Shown here: one piece after another, positions 1 through 10,742 of the stretch
Layout of the letters: every line of letters starts with the position of its first letter
Position numbering within the stretch: the stretch's first letter is position 1
NCBI RefSeq assembly: GCF_013373865.1
Contig: NC_050474.1
Coordinates: 9,782,061-9,846,060 of the forward strand
Origin: Monomorium pharaonis
Lineage: Eukaryota; Arthropoda; Insecta; Hymenoptera; Formicidae
DNA length: 64,000 nt
Direction of reading: 5' to 3'
Notes under the pieces: model-generated
Seen by the model: only the letters and a program-made list of their open reading frames with translations
The model's database searches: none
What the model was told of the DNA's origin: nothing
Program-made: the position numbers and the translations under genes

Positions 1-240
1 ATTCTGACATTTCCGAGCCGAGTAATGCTACTAGACAGGATATAGCGTTAAGGCCTGGTCTACAATGGATGTCGTAACTGTCGTAAGTCGTGTCGGATAT
101 CGTAAGTCGTTGCAGGTAGTCGTATCATTGTCGTTTGTCGGTAAATTTACGACTTAATTGTGTTCTGCAATCAAGTTCGGAAGTCGGAAGAAGGATGACG
201 CGTGGTTCAGTGCAACTGGCGTGTGTTAACCTAGATTATT

Positions 241-445
241 CCCAAACAACACGCATGTCTAAAAGACATCTTTAAGACGTCTTTGAGACTTTACCAAAAG
301 ACGTCTTTATGACGTCTTAAAATCGTCTTATTTTAGACATCTCTCTTAAGACGTCTAAAATACGTCTTTTTAAGACATATTCTTTGAGACGCCATTTAGA
401 CGTCTTTACGACGTCTGAGAAAGACGTTTTTAAGACGTCGAATGA
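241..445. repeat. AAGACGTCTT palindrome array, first block
   Basis: The palindromic decamer AAGACGTCTT and close variants (TAAGACGTCT, AAAGACGTCT) recur about a dozen times at irregular spacing. A second block lies at 1118-1300 and a shorter trace at about 44325-44345. The motif reads the same on both strands, so the array has no orientation. Sub-terminal repeats of a DNA transposon are one explanation, because a Harbinger transposase remnant starts downstream, but no clean terminal inverted repeats were found. The ORFs here are chance. The preceding bases 1-240 show nothing I recognise. Confidence 0.7.
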
Positions 446-942
446 CGCACATAACCAAATCTGCCGTGTGATGCGATCAAGTCGATCGACGTGCTTATCC
501 CGTATCAATTTTTAAACTCTTGCACGTATCGCGTGTGTGTTAGGACGTTTTGTCCCGGTTTGCTGTGTAACGCAGCCGAGTGTGGATACGTTAATACAAC
601 ACAACTTTTTAACTCTCGTACGTATCGCGTGTGTAGGCTGTTATTGGAAATAATTAACCTTTCTGACAACATTTCTGACAACAGTTTTTGACAATTAATA
701 AACCGGACGATAATAGTGTTGCGCTAAAGTTGCTGTAAAATATGTGACTGAATCCAGTATCTCTGTAAAATTCTGTAATTTCCAATCACGAAAACATGAA
801 ATAAAATTGAAATATATAATATAAAATTTTTTATTTATAAAAAAACTTATCTTAATAATAAAATAAAAATAATGAAATATAAATATAAAGTATTTTGTTT
901 AAAATAATAAAAAATAAAAAATAATAAACCTAGCTTTTGGAA

Positions 943-1112
943 TCCTTGGCGGAAAAATTTTCTATAAAATTCTAAAAAACTACAAAAATTTACAAAAGTG
1001 TGTTTCAAATTTAGCATTTTTCTGTAAAAACTACAAAAAAATGCCAGAATTGGAACACTTTTGTAAATTTTTGTAGTTTTTTAGAATTTTGTAGAAATTT
1101 TTTCGCCAGGGA
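943..1112. mobile_element. Palindromic MITE (family 'CCTTGGCGGAAA')
   Basis: The two halves are reverse complements: it opens CCTTGGCGGAAAAATTT and closes AAATTTTTTCGCCAGGG, with a centre near 1028. It has no coding capacity. A second, better-preserved copy is at 62104-62295 and a decayed relative is likely at about 41688-41830, so this is a repeat family and not a one-off hairpin. The transposon superfamily cannot be assigned from the ends. Confidence 0.8.
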
Positions 1113-1117
1113 TGTCT

Positions 1118-1300
1118 AAAATAATTTTTATATAAGACGTCTCAAAAACGTCATAAATAAAAAAAATTAGACGTCTTTTAGACGTCTTAAAAACGTCTTA
1201 AATCGGGTCATAAGACGTCTTAAAGACGTCTAAAAGACGTCTTCCTGATAGTTTTATAAGACGTCTTATAGAAATATAAGACGTCTTTAAGACGTCATAA
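1118..1300. repeat. AAGACGTCTT palindrome array, second block
   Basis: Second dense block of the decamer seen at 241-445, with at least eight near-exact copies. It lies between the MITE at 943-1112 and the Harbinger-like transposase remnant. The 1301-1529 stretch downstream contains no recognisable gene. Confidence 0.7.
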
Positions 1301-1529
1301 TGTTCTCTGGGTTATCTCATCCAAGTATGGATTTTGAATAGACGATCATCATAAAATAACATTTTAAAGAGAATATATTTAATAACTTTTAAGGAGACCC
1401 TAATGTACTTTTTCATAAAGTTTGAAGGCCTTAATCATTTCGTTGATGAAGATATTGGTAGATATGGTAAAGATCCAAGTTGTATAGAATGAATTCGGAA
1501 ATTGTGACATTAGGCAATCTATTGATACT

Positions 1530-1804
1530 TTGGATTGCAATAATAAAAATCAAATTGCTTCTTTTGAAAACCAAGCGTATAAGACGATGGTGAAACCCCA
1601 TATCTCTCGTGAGATTCGAGAAAGTCAGGGTGCTTATAGAAATTTATTTTTATATCTTAAAACAACTGATCATTATGAATTGTTCAAAATGATAATGTCA
1701 GCAGAACAATTTGATTATTTACACGACTTGTTAAAGCCGAAATTGCAGAAAACTAGCCAGAGAGAACCGATTTCAACCGAAATTCGTCTTGCTGCAAAGT
1801 TAAG
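1530..1804 (+). pseudogene. PIF/Harbinger (HARBI1-like) transposase, exon A
   Basis: N-terminal part of a PIF/Harbinger nuclease. The diagnostic stretch is an F..LL...KP.L segment followed by REPIS and RLAAKLR, which in this family leads into a LRFLATGDS-like motif. That motif resumes at 1955 (FLAHGDS), so 1805-1954 behaves as a GT-AG intron: donor gttaga after 1804, acceptor ttgcag at 1949-1954. The true start codon is uncertain; the first Met of the open frame is at 1530. The family normally acts in the nucleus with a Myb-like partner protein, and no such partner was seen. The copy is dead because of downstream lesions. Confidence 0.8.
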
Positions 1805-1954
1805 GTTAGAATTACTCACTTTTATATAATAAATAATACTAATAATGTAACAATCAAAAACTAAAAATATCACAAACACGTGGTTTTTTAATTTTTATGA
1901 AAAACGAAAAATTTATTAATCATATGTTTCGAAAATGATTATTCAATATTGCAG

Positions 1955-2380
1955 CTTCCTTGCTCACGGAGACAGCATTCGAACAATTTCGTTGTGGTTT
2001 CGCATTGGAAAGTCAACTCTGTATAGTATACAGAGTTGACTTTCCAATGTGAAGTTCTTTCCAATGCAGAGTTGACTAAATATGGTACACGGTGTATACC
2101 ATATTTCCCGAAGTGTGTAAAGCAATATGGAATGTATTGCAACCTCGATACCTGATATGTCCTCAAAATGAGAATAAATGGTTACGCATTGCTGCTGAAT
2201 TTTATGATAAATGAAATTTTCCCAATTGCGTGGGAGCAATTAATGGAAAACACTGTAATATCCAGGCTCCGCCCCATTCCGGTAGTGCATTTCACAACTA
2301 TAAAGGTTTCTTCAGCATAATCTTAATGGCAATTGTTAATGCTAACTACCGTTTTATCTGGGTCGATATTGGAGATTATG
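1955..2380 (+). pseudogene. PIF/Harbinger transposase, exon B (first catalytic motif lost)
   Basis: Continues the transposase with FLAHGDSIRTIS and FRIGKSTLY, then FPNCVGAINGKH and GSAFHNYKGFFSI. In active members the GAIDGKH-type motif carries the first catalytic Asp; here it is Asn (GAINGKH at about 2230-2250). The reading frame is broken by a palindromic duplication at about 2003-2075 built from the GKSTLY codons, and by an in-frame TGA just before the FPN motif. The 3' end is a textbook donor, GATTATG|gtaagt at 2380/2381. Confidence 0.85.
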
Positions 2381-2596
2381 GTAAGTTTAAACTGTTCACT
2401 ACAGTGACATTAAACTTGAAGAACTTAAGGGAATTTAAAAGAACTATTGTCAAAAGCAATAAAAAATAATTTAGTGAAAAAATTTTGAAAAAACAAAATT
2501 AATCTAAAAAAAACTAATAAACTATTTAATGTTTAAACACAATTTTAAATTTTTAATCACTTCTGATAATGGTACATGTATGGATATTATATCTCA

Positions 2597-2695
2597 GCAA
2601 ATACAGAACATTGCAGTAACATTGCAGCAATGTTAGAATGTTGCTACAATGTTACAACATTGCCGCAATGTCGCTACAATATTCTGTATTTGCTT
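2597..2695. repeat. Short palindromic MITE inside the transposase intron
   Basis: An imperfect hairpin whose ends are GCAAATACAGAACATTGC and its reverse complement near 2695, built of repeated ACATTGCAGCAATGTT-like units. It lies wholly inside the Harbinger intron 2381-2722. A similar but diverged sequence, rich in the same ATTGCAG units, is at about 15180-15390 in Rac1 intron 2. Confidence 0.6.
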
Positions 2696-2722
2696 AAAAA
2701 ATGTCCGAATGTTTGTTGTCAG

Positions 2723-3323
2723 GTTCTATGAATGATGCTGGAATTTGGTCGAAAACTGCACTACGGGAAGCATTGAAACAAAACACCATATGTCTACCGG
2801 AAGCTTGTTCTTTGTGTATACTGATTGTGTACAGCCATTTGCTCTTGTCGGTGACGAAGGCTTCTTTTTGAAAACATATTTGATGCGCCCATTTTCGAGA
2901 AGAAATTTGCTAAATATAGAAGCAAAGGTATTTAATTATCGACTCTCACGAGCACGCCGAATTGTAGAGAATGCCTTCGGTATTCTCGTAGCGAGATGGA
3001 AAATTTTGCAAAGACCATTAGCTGTAAAGTTGAGTACAGGGGAAGCTATTATTCAAGGTACTGTTTGCTTACATAACTTTATCATGACGGAAAATAATAA
3101 GCAGTACTTTCCGCATGGAATTGTTGATTTTAAGACTAATGATGGTGAGATAATATCCAGAAGCTGGCGGGATATAGTCGGAGAAAATAATTTGTTGCAT
3201 CCTTTGGGACGAATTGGTGCTAATATTGGCACAGCTGCCGCTGTGAGACAACAAGAAAATCTAGCTCAATATTTTGTCTCAGACGAAGGAAGCATCCCAT
3301 GGCAATGGCGGGTGATAGATTAA
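2723..3323 (+). pseudogene. PIF/Harbinger transposase, exon C (C-terminal half)
   Basis: Starts after the acceptor ttgttgtcag. Joining 2380 to 2723 gives DYGSMNDAGIW, the expected family motif, so the 342-bp gap is a real intron and not an insertion. One frame runs to about 2800 (LREALKQNTICLPEA). A frameshift then leads into the frame with ALVGDEGFFL (second catalytic Asp), SRARRIVENAFG (catalytic Glu) and VCLHNF. The C-terminus at 3323 looks natural in length for the family. The introns mean this derives from a DNA copy, not a processed RNA. Confidence 0.88.
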
Positions 3324-3810
3324 ATATTGTAACGCTATTATATTAAATTACTCCTTAATTACATAGAAAATATACTGCTTGTTTTTATTCAAGGTTAATA
3401 ATAAACATAGGAATATTACATTATTTTATTTTTTTATCACATAACATTATAAAGCGCATATCACAACATATCACATCGTATTTTATAGTTATATCACATC
3501 ATATAATGTCATGTTTTAACCAGTACTAACAAAAATAAAATATCTATCCAATATTCGTATACGATATAAGAACTAGTTTTAGAAAGTATTTAAATATTGA
3601 AATAAAAGAAATTTTTTCTTTGGTTTTATGTAATAATAAAATAATTAAACTGATAAATAATTTTTTTGATAATAAAATGTTTAATTTTTCCTTAAATAAT
3701 AATTATTTAAGTAAGTGCGCCTTTTGCGAGTAAAACGTAAGGTTTGTGAGAATTCGCGAACCTATTGCACGATTCGGGTGAACAAAAATAACTTCATAAA
3801 TAAAATCGAT
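3324..3810. other. AT-rich spacer, no feature seen
   Basis: AT-rich DNA following the Harbinger remnant, with a run of CACAT-type short repeats at 3435-3510. No convincing inverted repeat, open frame or RNA gene was found. The right end of the Harbinger element must lie here if it survives, but I could not pair it with a left end. Confidence 0.5.
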
Positions 3811-4046
3811 CATGGTGGAAGAAAATACCATGTTTTCTTCCACCATGGAAATGTATTCGAATGTGACGTTCATTTTTAATTTCTTTTTCTTCTTTTATTA
3901 GAATTATATTGAAAAGTTAATGTAATCGATTCCATGGTGGAAGGAAACATGATGTTTCCTTTCACTATGATTTCGATTACATTAATTTTTCAATATAATT
4001 CTAATTAAAAAAAAATTAAAAATGAACGTCGCATCCAAATACATTA
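3811..4046. mobile_element. Nested foldback element
   Basis: An outer inverted repeat pairs 3849-3930 with 3970-4046 (AATGTATTCGAATGTGACGT against its complement), with arms of about 75 bp. Two smaller palindromes built on CCATGGTGGAAG sit at 3811-3846 and in the loop at about 3931-3970. There is no coding sequence. It looks like two generations of MITE, one in or beside the other. Confidence 0.65.
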
Positions 4047-4401
4047 ACAAGCTGCAAAAATTAAAATTTTGTTTTTTTTTTTAACAAGAAATCTCAGAGC
4101 AATAAGTTTTTAAATAGACTATTAAAGATTTATTAATATAATATTCTACTGAATATCAGAGTGCTTATTCAAATTTATTTTTAACTGACAGCACTGTTCA
4201 TGAACTGTTTACTGGTCCTTCGTATTTACTGCATCAACGTTTGTGAACTTTTGAATGATCTGCAGAAGCTTAATTATGCATTGAATTTTTTTGTCTGGTT
4301 GAACTTTATTTAAAATGAAATATTTGTTGGGAGTTGATATGCCAGGTAAATTGTTTTATTTATAACTTACAAGGGAATCTCGCGAACCCGAAAATTCTGA
4401 T

Positions 4402-4879
4402 TTTAATGAAACTTGGCATAAATGTAGAGGGGGTAAATACATGAATTTAGAAATTATAAGTTGGTGCTTATAAACGGTTTAAAGGGTTGAAACCACCCTT
4501 AAAAAATTTAGAGTTTTTGCCTTTTCTCAATATATCTCGTAAATTAAACAAAGTATTAAAAAATGTTTCATATAAAAGTTTTACAGTATAAATACCTCTA
4601 TTTAACTATGTTATTTATTTTTTTAAAAAAATTTCTTTTCAAAAACAAATTTTTTGGGGAAAAAAATAACATAGTTGAATAGAGGTATTTATGCCGTAAA
4701 ACTTTTGTATAAAACATTTTTTTTTATTTTGTTTAATTTACGAGATATATCGAGAAAACGCAAAAATGTTTCAACTTTGAAGCGTGTTTTCACTCCTTCA
4801 AGCCGTTTTTGAACCAAAATAAAACATTTCTAAATTAATGTATTTACCCCCTCTACATTTATGCTAAGTTTCATTAAAA
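4402..4879. mobile_element. Palindromic foldback element, ~480 bp
   Basis: The arms pair end to end: TTTAATGAAACTTGGCATAA at the left matches the complement of the sequence ending at 4879, with the centre near 4640. The inside has the phrase GGTTTAAAGGGTTGAAACCA and a TTTCTC..ATATATCTCGTAAA segment. The same phrases recur at 4898-5060 and on both sides of the mariner at 23520-24182, so this is a dispersed family. No transposase was seen. Confidence 0.75.
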
Positions 4880-4897
4880 AAAAATTTTCCGTTTGGT

Positions 4898-5060
4898 CTT
4901 ATAAACGGTTTGAAGGAGTGAAACCACCCTTCCAAGGTTGAGACATTTTTACCTTTTCTCGATATATCTCGTAAACTAAACAAAATATAAAAAAATGTTT
5001 CATACGAAAGTTTTATAGCATAAATACCTCCATTTAACTACGCTGTTTATTTTCTAAAAA
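4898..5060 (+). repeat. Partial second copy of the 4402-4879 family
   Basis: Direct-orientation copy of the left arm of the preceding foldback: CTTATAAACGGTTTGAAGGA through the ATATATCTCGTAAA segment to the ACTACGCTGTTTATTTTC stretch, about 85% similar by eye. The right half is absent, so it is truncated. The following 5061-5470 is AT-rich and featureless. Confidence 0.65.
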
Positions 5061-5475
5061 AAAAATTTTTTTTTAATTAAAATAAATTTTCAATAAAATT
5101 GACTTTTATGTATTGTATATAGCATTTATAAAGTAATAATACTATCTTATATACTACGTTTTATTTATATTATCTATGTATCTATGTGTGTATTATGTAT
5201 GATATATATTATCTATGTTGTAATACTATACATTTATATTATCTGCATCCCCATCTTTCATTTATAGGCTTTCATTTATTGGTGGGATATGTATAATTTA
5301 AAATAAAATAATTTACATATTAAGAACATTCGCAACATTTATGTGTAACATTAGGCTTCGCTTAATTAAAAACAATGTAACAGAAAAATCAAGCACACGT
5401 TAGATGTGATAAAAAAATTTTTTAATGTCATTTTTTTATAATTTTCTAATATTATATTTTCACCCACTTCTCCCA

Positions 5476-5812
5476 AGTCGCCAGCGATTTCTCGCTGCAT
5501 GAATTCGCACCTTTACATTCATTGCAAGCAGCCAGTTGCGACTTGCGACATCCAATAAGCGCTTAGTTTCTAGTTAAAGCTCGACAGTCATTGGGTGTAG
5601 CAAATTGCAACTGGCGACTGTGATTAATGTAGAACGAACTTTAAAGGGCCATCTACAATGGAGTGTTTTAGCCGTAACAGCACTAAAACTACGGCAATGC
5701 TGTCTAGAATAAAAACGACAGCAATAACATACAAGCCGGCCATCAAAGAAAGGCGACCAAAAACTAATCCCGAATGCCCCAACGCTCATCGTAAGCACGC
5801 AATGAATTGACT
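5476..5812. other. Weak inverted repeat and unassigned sequence
   Basis: AAGTCGCCAG near 5476 and CTGGCGACT near 5610 are complementary, with further pairing around CAGTTGCGACTTGCG. The phrase CATCTACAATGGA (about 5650) resembles GGTCTACAATGGATG near position 58. Both suggest remnants of one MITE family, but ends could not be set. No protein homology was seen in the short minus-strand frame here. Confidence 0.35.
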
Positions 5813-5832
5813 CATAGTTTGTTCGTGTCGCC

Positions 5833-7291
5833 TAGAGTCCCTAGAATACAGAGTCTGGCCATTCCGTAGATTTCTTTCTATTGGTTCAGTTTCACGGGCC
5901 CCTCAAAATGGCGGAAATGGCGGAATTTTTAAAATAAAGAAAAGTCGCATATTAATAAATGTAAAATAATAAATCAGAAAAACGTTTTTATTGCTATAAA
6001 CTTATTTAAAAATACACGCACATATGTAAATACACAAAAATATGTAATAGAATATAACGTGAAAGTACAACATCCATATATAAAAAAAAATATATATATA
6101 TATATATATCTTATACATAACGTTTTTAACGAACGGAAGAATGCATTGCCATGGTTTTGCTACCATAATTTTTATTTTTTAAGTTGGTTTTTACACACGA
6201 TATACGCATTCTATATAATATAAAACGTTTCATTATTTTTAATTTTAAATTGTGGCAATCTTTTATTGTGTTACAGTAAACATCTTTCATTTTTTCCAAA
6301 TAAAAACGAAGAAAATTGCATTTTGTATTTTTTAAATATGATATGTATAAACAAATAATTATTTCCATCTTGAGAAAATAATTAAACATTTCCTCATTGA
6401 CGAAAAATAGTGTTTTTACGGAAGCATTTCAAAAGAACTAATTTTGCATATTTTTTATGAAAATAATGTTTTGATCCAATAGAATATAAACATTCAGAAC
6501 ACGTTTTTGTGCATTTAACAATACTTGTGATAATGTAACCTGCTATACTGTACAATATATTCATTTCAATATTGTCGAATTGAATATTGTTGTTAAGATT
6601 AATAGAAATTACTTTTTCACATTGTTTAGACTGTATAATTGTTGTCGGATTATCTAGAAAATCGCCAATTATTTCACCATCATCTTCATCATAATTTGAA
6701 GTACGTAGTGATTTCATATATTTTGATATTGTAAGAAGTTTTAGATTCTGCTTAAACTGTAATGCGTTTGGAATTGCATGTCTTGCTCTTATAGCAGAAA
6801 AAACGTTTTCAACACAATCCTGTGTTAATCGACCAGTTAATACGTATAAAAATTCCCGTTTATGTATTAAATATTTCGTCAATTCAATAATAGAACTTGT
6901 GGTAATCATAATACCATTTTGCACAGGCTTAAATTTGGGTTGATAACCAATTTTTATTTCTCTAAATAATTTTATAATAGATTCGAGAAATGCTATAGAG
7001 TCATTGAATTGTTTCTCTTTTTTTTTCATCACCTGCTTGTTTGCTTAACGCAAGTTTTGGCGTCCTTGCAGTTATTAATGTAAACCATTTAAACATACAT
7101 TCAATAAAAAGTGCTTAATTAAATTAACTTTATATATATTATGTATTTACCTTTTTACAACCAAAAAAAGTTAAGAAAATACGTGGAATTCCTGAAATCA
7201 CTGACAATCACAGTTATAGGTTTGTTTTTTATTCCTGCACGTACGCCATTTTGAGGGGCTATTGGCCAGACTCTGTATTCTAGGGATTCTA
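5833..7291 (-). mobile_element. P-superfamily DNA transposon with perfect 8-bp target duplication
   Basis: The terminal inverted repeats are 29 bp with one mismatch: TAGAGTCCCTAGAATACAGA... at the left, its complement at the right. The identical octamer GTGTCGCC flanks both ends (5825-5832 and 7292-7299). An 8-bp duplication and ~30-bp TIRs are the classic P-element signature, and the interior encodes the C-terminal third of a P/THAP9-like transposase on the minus strand. The element is 1,459 bp, so the 5' coding part, including any THAP domain, has been lost. An uninterrupted copy of the target sequence is at 12500-12567. Confidence 0.9.
6126..7032 (-). pseudogene. P-element/THAP9-like transposase, C-terminal fragment
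   Basis: About 300 residues remain. The first frame (7032 to 6394) has the family's LTGRLTQDCVENVFS motif followed by IRARH, a PNALQFKQNL segment, then IAGYIITSIVKCTKTCSEC, the conserved G-Y and paired-Cys region. A frameshift in a T-run near 6405-6415 moves to the second frame (6389 to 6126), which supplies the family's C-terminal LYRMRISCVK...YGSKTMAMHSS motif. Upstream of 7032 the frame closes at once with a stop, so this is not a complete gene. Members cut and paste DNA using an RNase H-like fold with an inserted GTP-binding domain; most of that is missing here. Confidence 0.85.
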
Positions 7292-9040
7292 GTGTCGCCA
7301 TGCTCCGACATGCTCCTACTCACTCCAACGCATTCTAATAGGTTTGGCGTGCATGGGATGCGTGTAGTGCAGAAACGTGATTGTGACAGATGGTGCATGA
7401 AAGACCAAAATAATCTCGCGGAGATGACAGGTCAGCAAGACGCAGGTTAGTGCTAAATATTAAACTTTAATGAGATTATTAATTTAGGATCTTTACAATA
7501 CGAGTTACTGTAAACTGTCTTTGCTGTTTAATTCTGACTGCATTTACTATGTAAAGATTATCTTTCTTATAAAATTATGTGATATTTACTACATGTTTAC
7601 TTTAATAATTAAATAAATAAATAAATAAAACCAAAATTGTATTTATTAATTAATTTAACACTAAAGTCATTTGTGTCGTAAAGATTCTAAATTAATAATC
7701 TCGGATCAGTCTTTCTATAATAGTATTGATTATATTACAATGTGAAATAATATTATTATTACCAAAATACCAAAAATAATATAGAATTATTATTTCTTAA
7801 GAGATATAAACGTATAAATCCTTTTTTGTAAAGATTTAATGATTGTATAGATCCATCAAAAATAAAAGATTAATTAGTAATTAATCTTTTACCTTTGATA
7901 GGTCTGTATTAATTAGTAATTAATCTTTTACTTTTGATGGGTCTGTATGATCATTAAATCTTTACAAAAAAGTATTTATACATTTGTATCCTTTAAGAAA
8001 TAATAATCATCTCATATTATTCTTGGTATTTTGGTGATAATAATATTATTTCACATTGTAATATCGACTATTACAGGAAAACTGATCTGAGATTATTAAT
8101 TTGTAATCTTTACGATACAAGTTACTGTAAACTGACGTTGCTGTTTAACTCTGGCTACATTTATTATCTAAAGATTATATTTTTCATAAAATTATGTATA
8201 ATATAATTAAAATTTTACTGCGTGTTTACTTTAATAATTCAATTAATAAATACAACTGGAGTTAAACAGCAAAGTCAGTTTACAGTAACTTGTATCGTAA
8301 AGATCACAAATTAATAATCTCAGATCAGTCTTTTTGTAATAGTATCGATATTACAATAGGGAATAATATTATTATTACCAAAATACCAAGAATATGGGTT
8401 GATTATTATTTCTTAAAAGATATAAATGTATAAATACTTTTTTGTAAAGATTTAATGATCATACAGACCCATCAAAAGTAAAAGATTAATTACTAATTAA
8501 TACAGACCTATCAAAGGTAAAAGATTAATTACTAATTAATCTTTTATTTTTGATGGATCTATACAATCATTAAATCTTTACAAAAAAGGATTTATACGTT
8601 TATATCTCTTAAGAAATAATAATAATTCTATATTATTTTTGGTATTTTGGTAATAATAATATTATTTCACATTGTAATATAATCAATACTATTATAGAAA
8701 GACTGATCTGAGATTATTAATTTAGAATCTTTACGACACAAATGACTTTAGTGTTAAATTAATTAATAAATACAACTTTGGTTTTATTTATTTATTTATT
8801 TAATTATTAAAGTAAACATGTAGTAAATATCACATAATTTTATAAGAAAGATAATCTTTACATAGTAAATGCAGTCAGAATTAAACAGCAAAGACAGTTT
8901 ACAGTAACTCGTATTGTAAAGATCCTAAATTAATAATCTCATTAAAGTTTAATATTTAGCACTAACCTGCGTCTTGCTGACCTGTCATCTCCGCGAGGTT
9001 ATTTTGGTCTTTCATACACCATCTGTCACAATCACGGTTC

Positions 9041-9550
9041 TTCTTCTTCTTCTTCTTAAAAGGCCCCTTATGGATTTCCGACCCAATGAAGGGTCACAGT
9101 ACCATGCGTTAATCGGGTTTACAACCCAAAACTAACCCCTGAGGCAATTGAGTTAGTTATAATCCAATAAATTTTATGATTCTTGCAACTCATTGCTTAT
9201 TGATCATAGTATAAGTAGGGATCACTCTTATCGATCCCTCCAATTTACCGTCAGAGTAGAGAGATTCAATAAAATGGATTTCGATGATATAATGTTAATT
9301 TATTGTATATCTTTATTAAAATTTAGAGATTTAATTTATTATCTGTAATAAATTTAATATTTAGCTTAGCAATATTTCTGTTTATATTTGATATCAAATA
9401 GTTCATAGACAAAGGAGACTGCAAGCCATTAGCAAAAAGAGCTTTTACAAATTGAACTCTATTCACATGCAATAATGGACAGGACCAGAAAATATGATTC
9501 AAATCCTGCTCCTGAGTGCCACACTCACACATTGGGGAGTTAAAGACCCC
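9041..9550 (-). mobile_element. 5'-truncated LINE tail with GAA-type 3' end
   Basis: It is flanked by a direct duplication, ATCACGGTTCT, at 9031-9041 and 9551-9561. The 3' end, on the minus strand, is a (GAA)n tract next to the left duplication, as expected from target-primed reverse transcription. The surviving coding part is described separately. About 280 bp of 3' UTR follows the stop. Confidence 0.85.
9323..9546 (-). pseudogene. LINE ORF2 C-terminus with Cys/His motif
   Basis: The last ~75 residues of a non-LTR retrotransposon polyprotein. The motif SPMCECGTQEQDLNHIFWSC matches the C-x-C-G...E...H-I-x-x-x-C end found after reverse transcriptase or RNase H in I/Jockey/R1-type elements. 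The Met and preceding residues in the open frame belong to target DNA, so the coding fragment really starts at about 9546. It is 5'-truncated and cannot function. Confidence 0.8.
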
Positions 9551-9582
9551 ATCACGGTTCTGCACTACACGCATCTCATGCT

Positions 9583-9936
9583 ACTCCCGAAAGCACCACA
9601 GTGTTGTCAACTTCAGAAATAAATTTATGGATTCTAGAGATTTTCCATCATTGCCAACATTCTCCCCTAGTTTTTTATGGATTTTGGCTCCTTACCGAAG
9701 TGGAGATAGTAAACAATGCGAGCCTGCTCCAAGTTGTACACAGCCATATAACAGATGCAAATTTAATTTTTCTTGTTCTTCCTGAGTATATCGTCAAAAT
9801 ATAGTGACCCTCGAGAGTGCAGAGATTGAATTACCTTATAATTTCTGACACATATTCCTTTAATCTGTACTGCTCAACACAGAGCACTCTTCCCTTTTCC
9901 TCGCCCAGCGTGGGTACGCAATGGCGGATAAACCAT
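9583..9936. other. Unassigned spacer
   Basis: No inverted repeats, known protein motifs or RNA signals were recognised between the giant palindrome and the next foldback. Two overlapping short + strand frames here have no recognisable motif and are treated as chance. Confidence 0.4.
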
Positions 9937-10228
9937 CCCAGTGAACACAGTAATATAGCAGCAGTGTAACAGCAATGTAACCGAATATAACAGGTTACGT
10001 TACTTTGAAATTACACGTAACTTACATGTAAGTTACAATTTCCGACTCAGCAATATAACATGTTATAATTACATGTTATCTAACCGTTACACAACAGTTA
10101 CAAAGAAAAATAAAATAAAATAAAAATTTAATTTTTTTGAAATTATTTTTATCAGCAGTACATACTACATTTAGAATAAATTTTTATTAATTAATTAAAT
10201 TTAAATTGTTTTTTTTTTTATTCTTACT

Positions 10229-10303
10229 TGCCGCTGCTAGGTTTGAACCCGGGACCTTAGGATGACGAACCTTGTACTCTACCTGCTACGCCAATTTGAC
10301 TCA
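10229..10303 (-). repeat. tRNA-like segment with Pol III A and B boxes (copy 1, left arm)
   Basis: On the minus strand it reads TGGCGTAGCAGG (10293-10282, fits the A-box consensus TRGYNNARNNGG), then about 30 bases later GGGTTTGAACC's complement GGTTCAAACC (B box). The acceptor stem does not pair and the T stem is weak, so it is not a functional tRNA gene but a tRNA-derived, SINE-like module. The same module recurs at 11845-11920, 43388-43463 and 56247-56318, always inside the same foldback family. Confidence 0.7.
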
Positions 10304-10742
10304 TCGATATGGGTACTTGTTATTGTCTACATATACCTATATGTTATAATTGACGCAACTATATTATTTTTCATAAAAGCAATTAAATTTTGCAAAACAT
10401 TAAAAATAAATAGTATTAATTTATTTACTTATTAATTTCATTGTTAAATTTATCTTTTTCCATAACCTTAATAATTTGATGGAAATTGCGATCTATTTAG
10501 CACTAATCTTTGAAGCGTTCAAATGATTAATTAGATGGTTAACTATATAGATCATAATTCTAAGAAAAATTGAATAGTATACATTTATTATTCTGTTTTT
10601 GTTTAGCACATGATGAATTTCGATTTTGTGCATTTTTTGTGCGCAGTAATTGTAGACAAACCGTTATTTTTGAAAACATCTTAATATAATAATTTTTTTT
10701 ATTATTAAATAGATCTGTCATTCAGGATGTTATAATGTCTGG

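Larger units (their letters stand above)
7351..9582. mobile_element. Giant palindromic foldback (~1.7 kb) interrupted by a LINE
   Basis: The left arm starts GATGCGTGTAGTGCAGAAAC and continues ATTGTGACAGATGGTGCATG. The right arm carries the complement of each, ending CACTACACGCATC near 9575. The centre is near 8205. The arms themselves contain repeats of a GAGATTATTAATTT...GTTACTGTAAACTG unit and an inner TTAATTAGTAATTAATC hairpin, so several nested palindromes stack here. The right arm is split by the retrotransposon tail at 9041-9550. There is no transposase inside, so this is non-autonomous, superfamily unknown. Confidence 0.8.

Noticed and set aside
241..1300. CRISPR-like array from repeated AAGACGTCTT
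   Set aside because: Eukaryotic context, motif only 10 bp, irregular spacing and no uniform spacers.
5825..7299. hAT element (also 8-bp duplications)
   Set aside because: Coding sequence matches P/THAP9 C-terminal motifs and the ends lack the hAT CAGGG start.
10229..10303. Functional tRNA gene
   Set aside because: Acceptor ends do not pair and the T stem is weak; only the A and B boxes remain.
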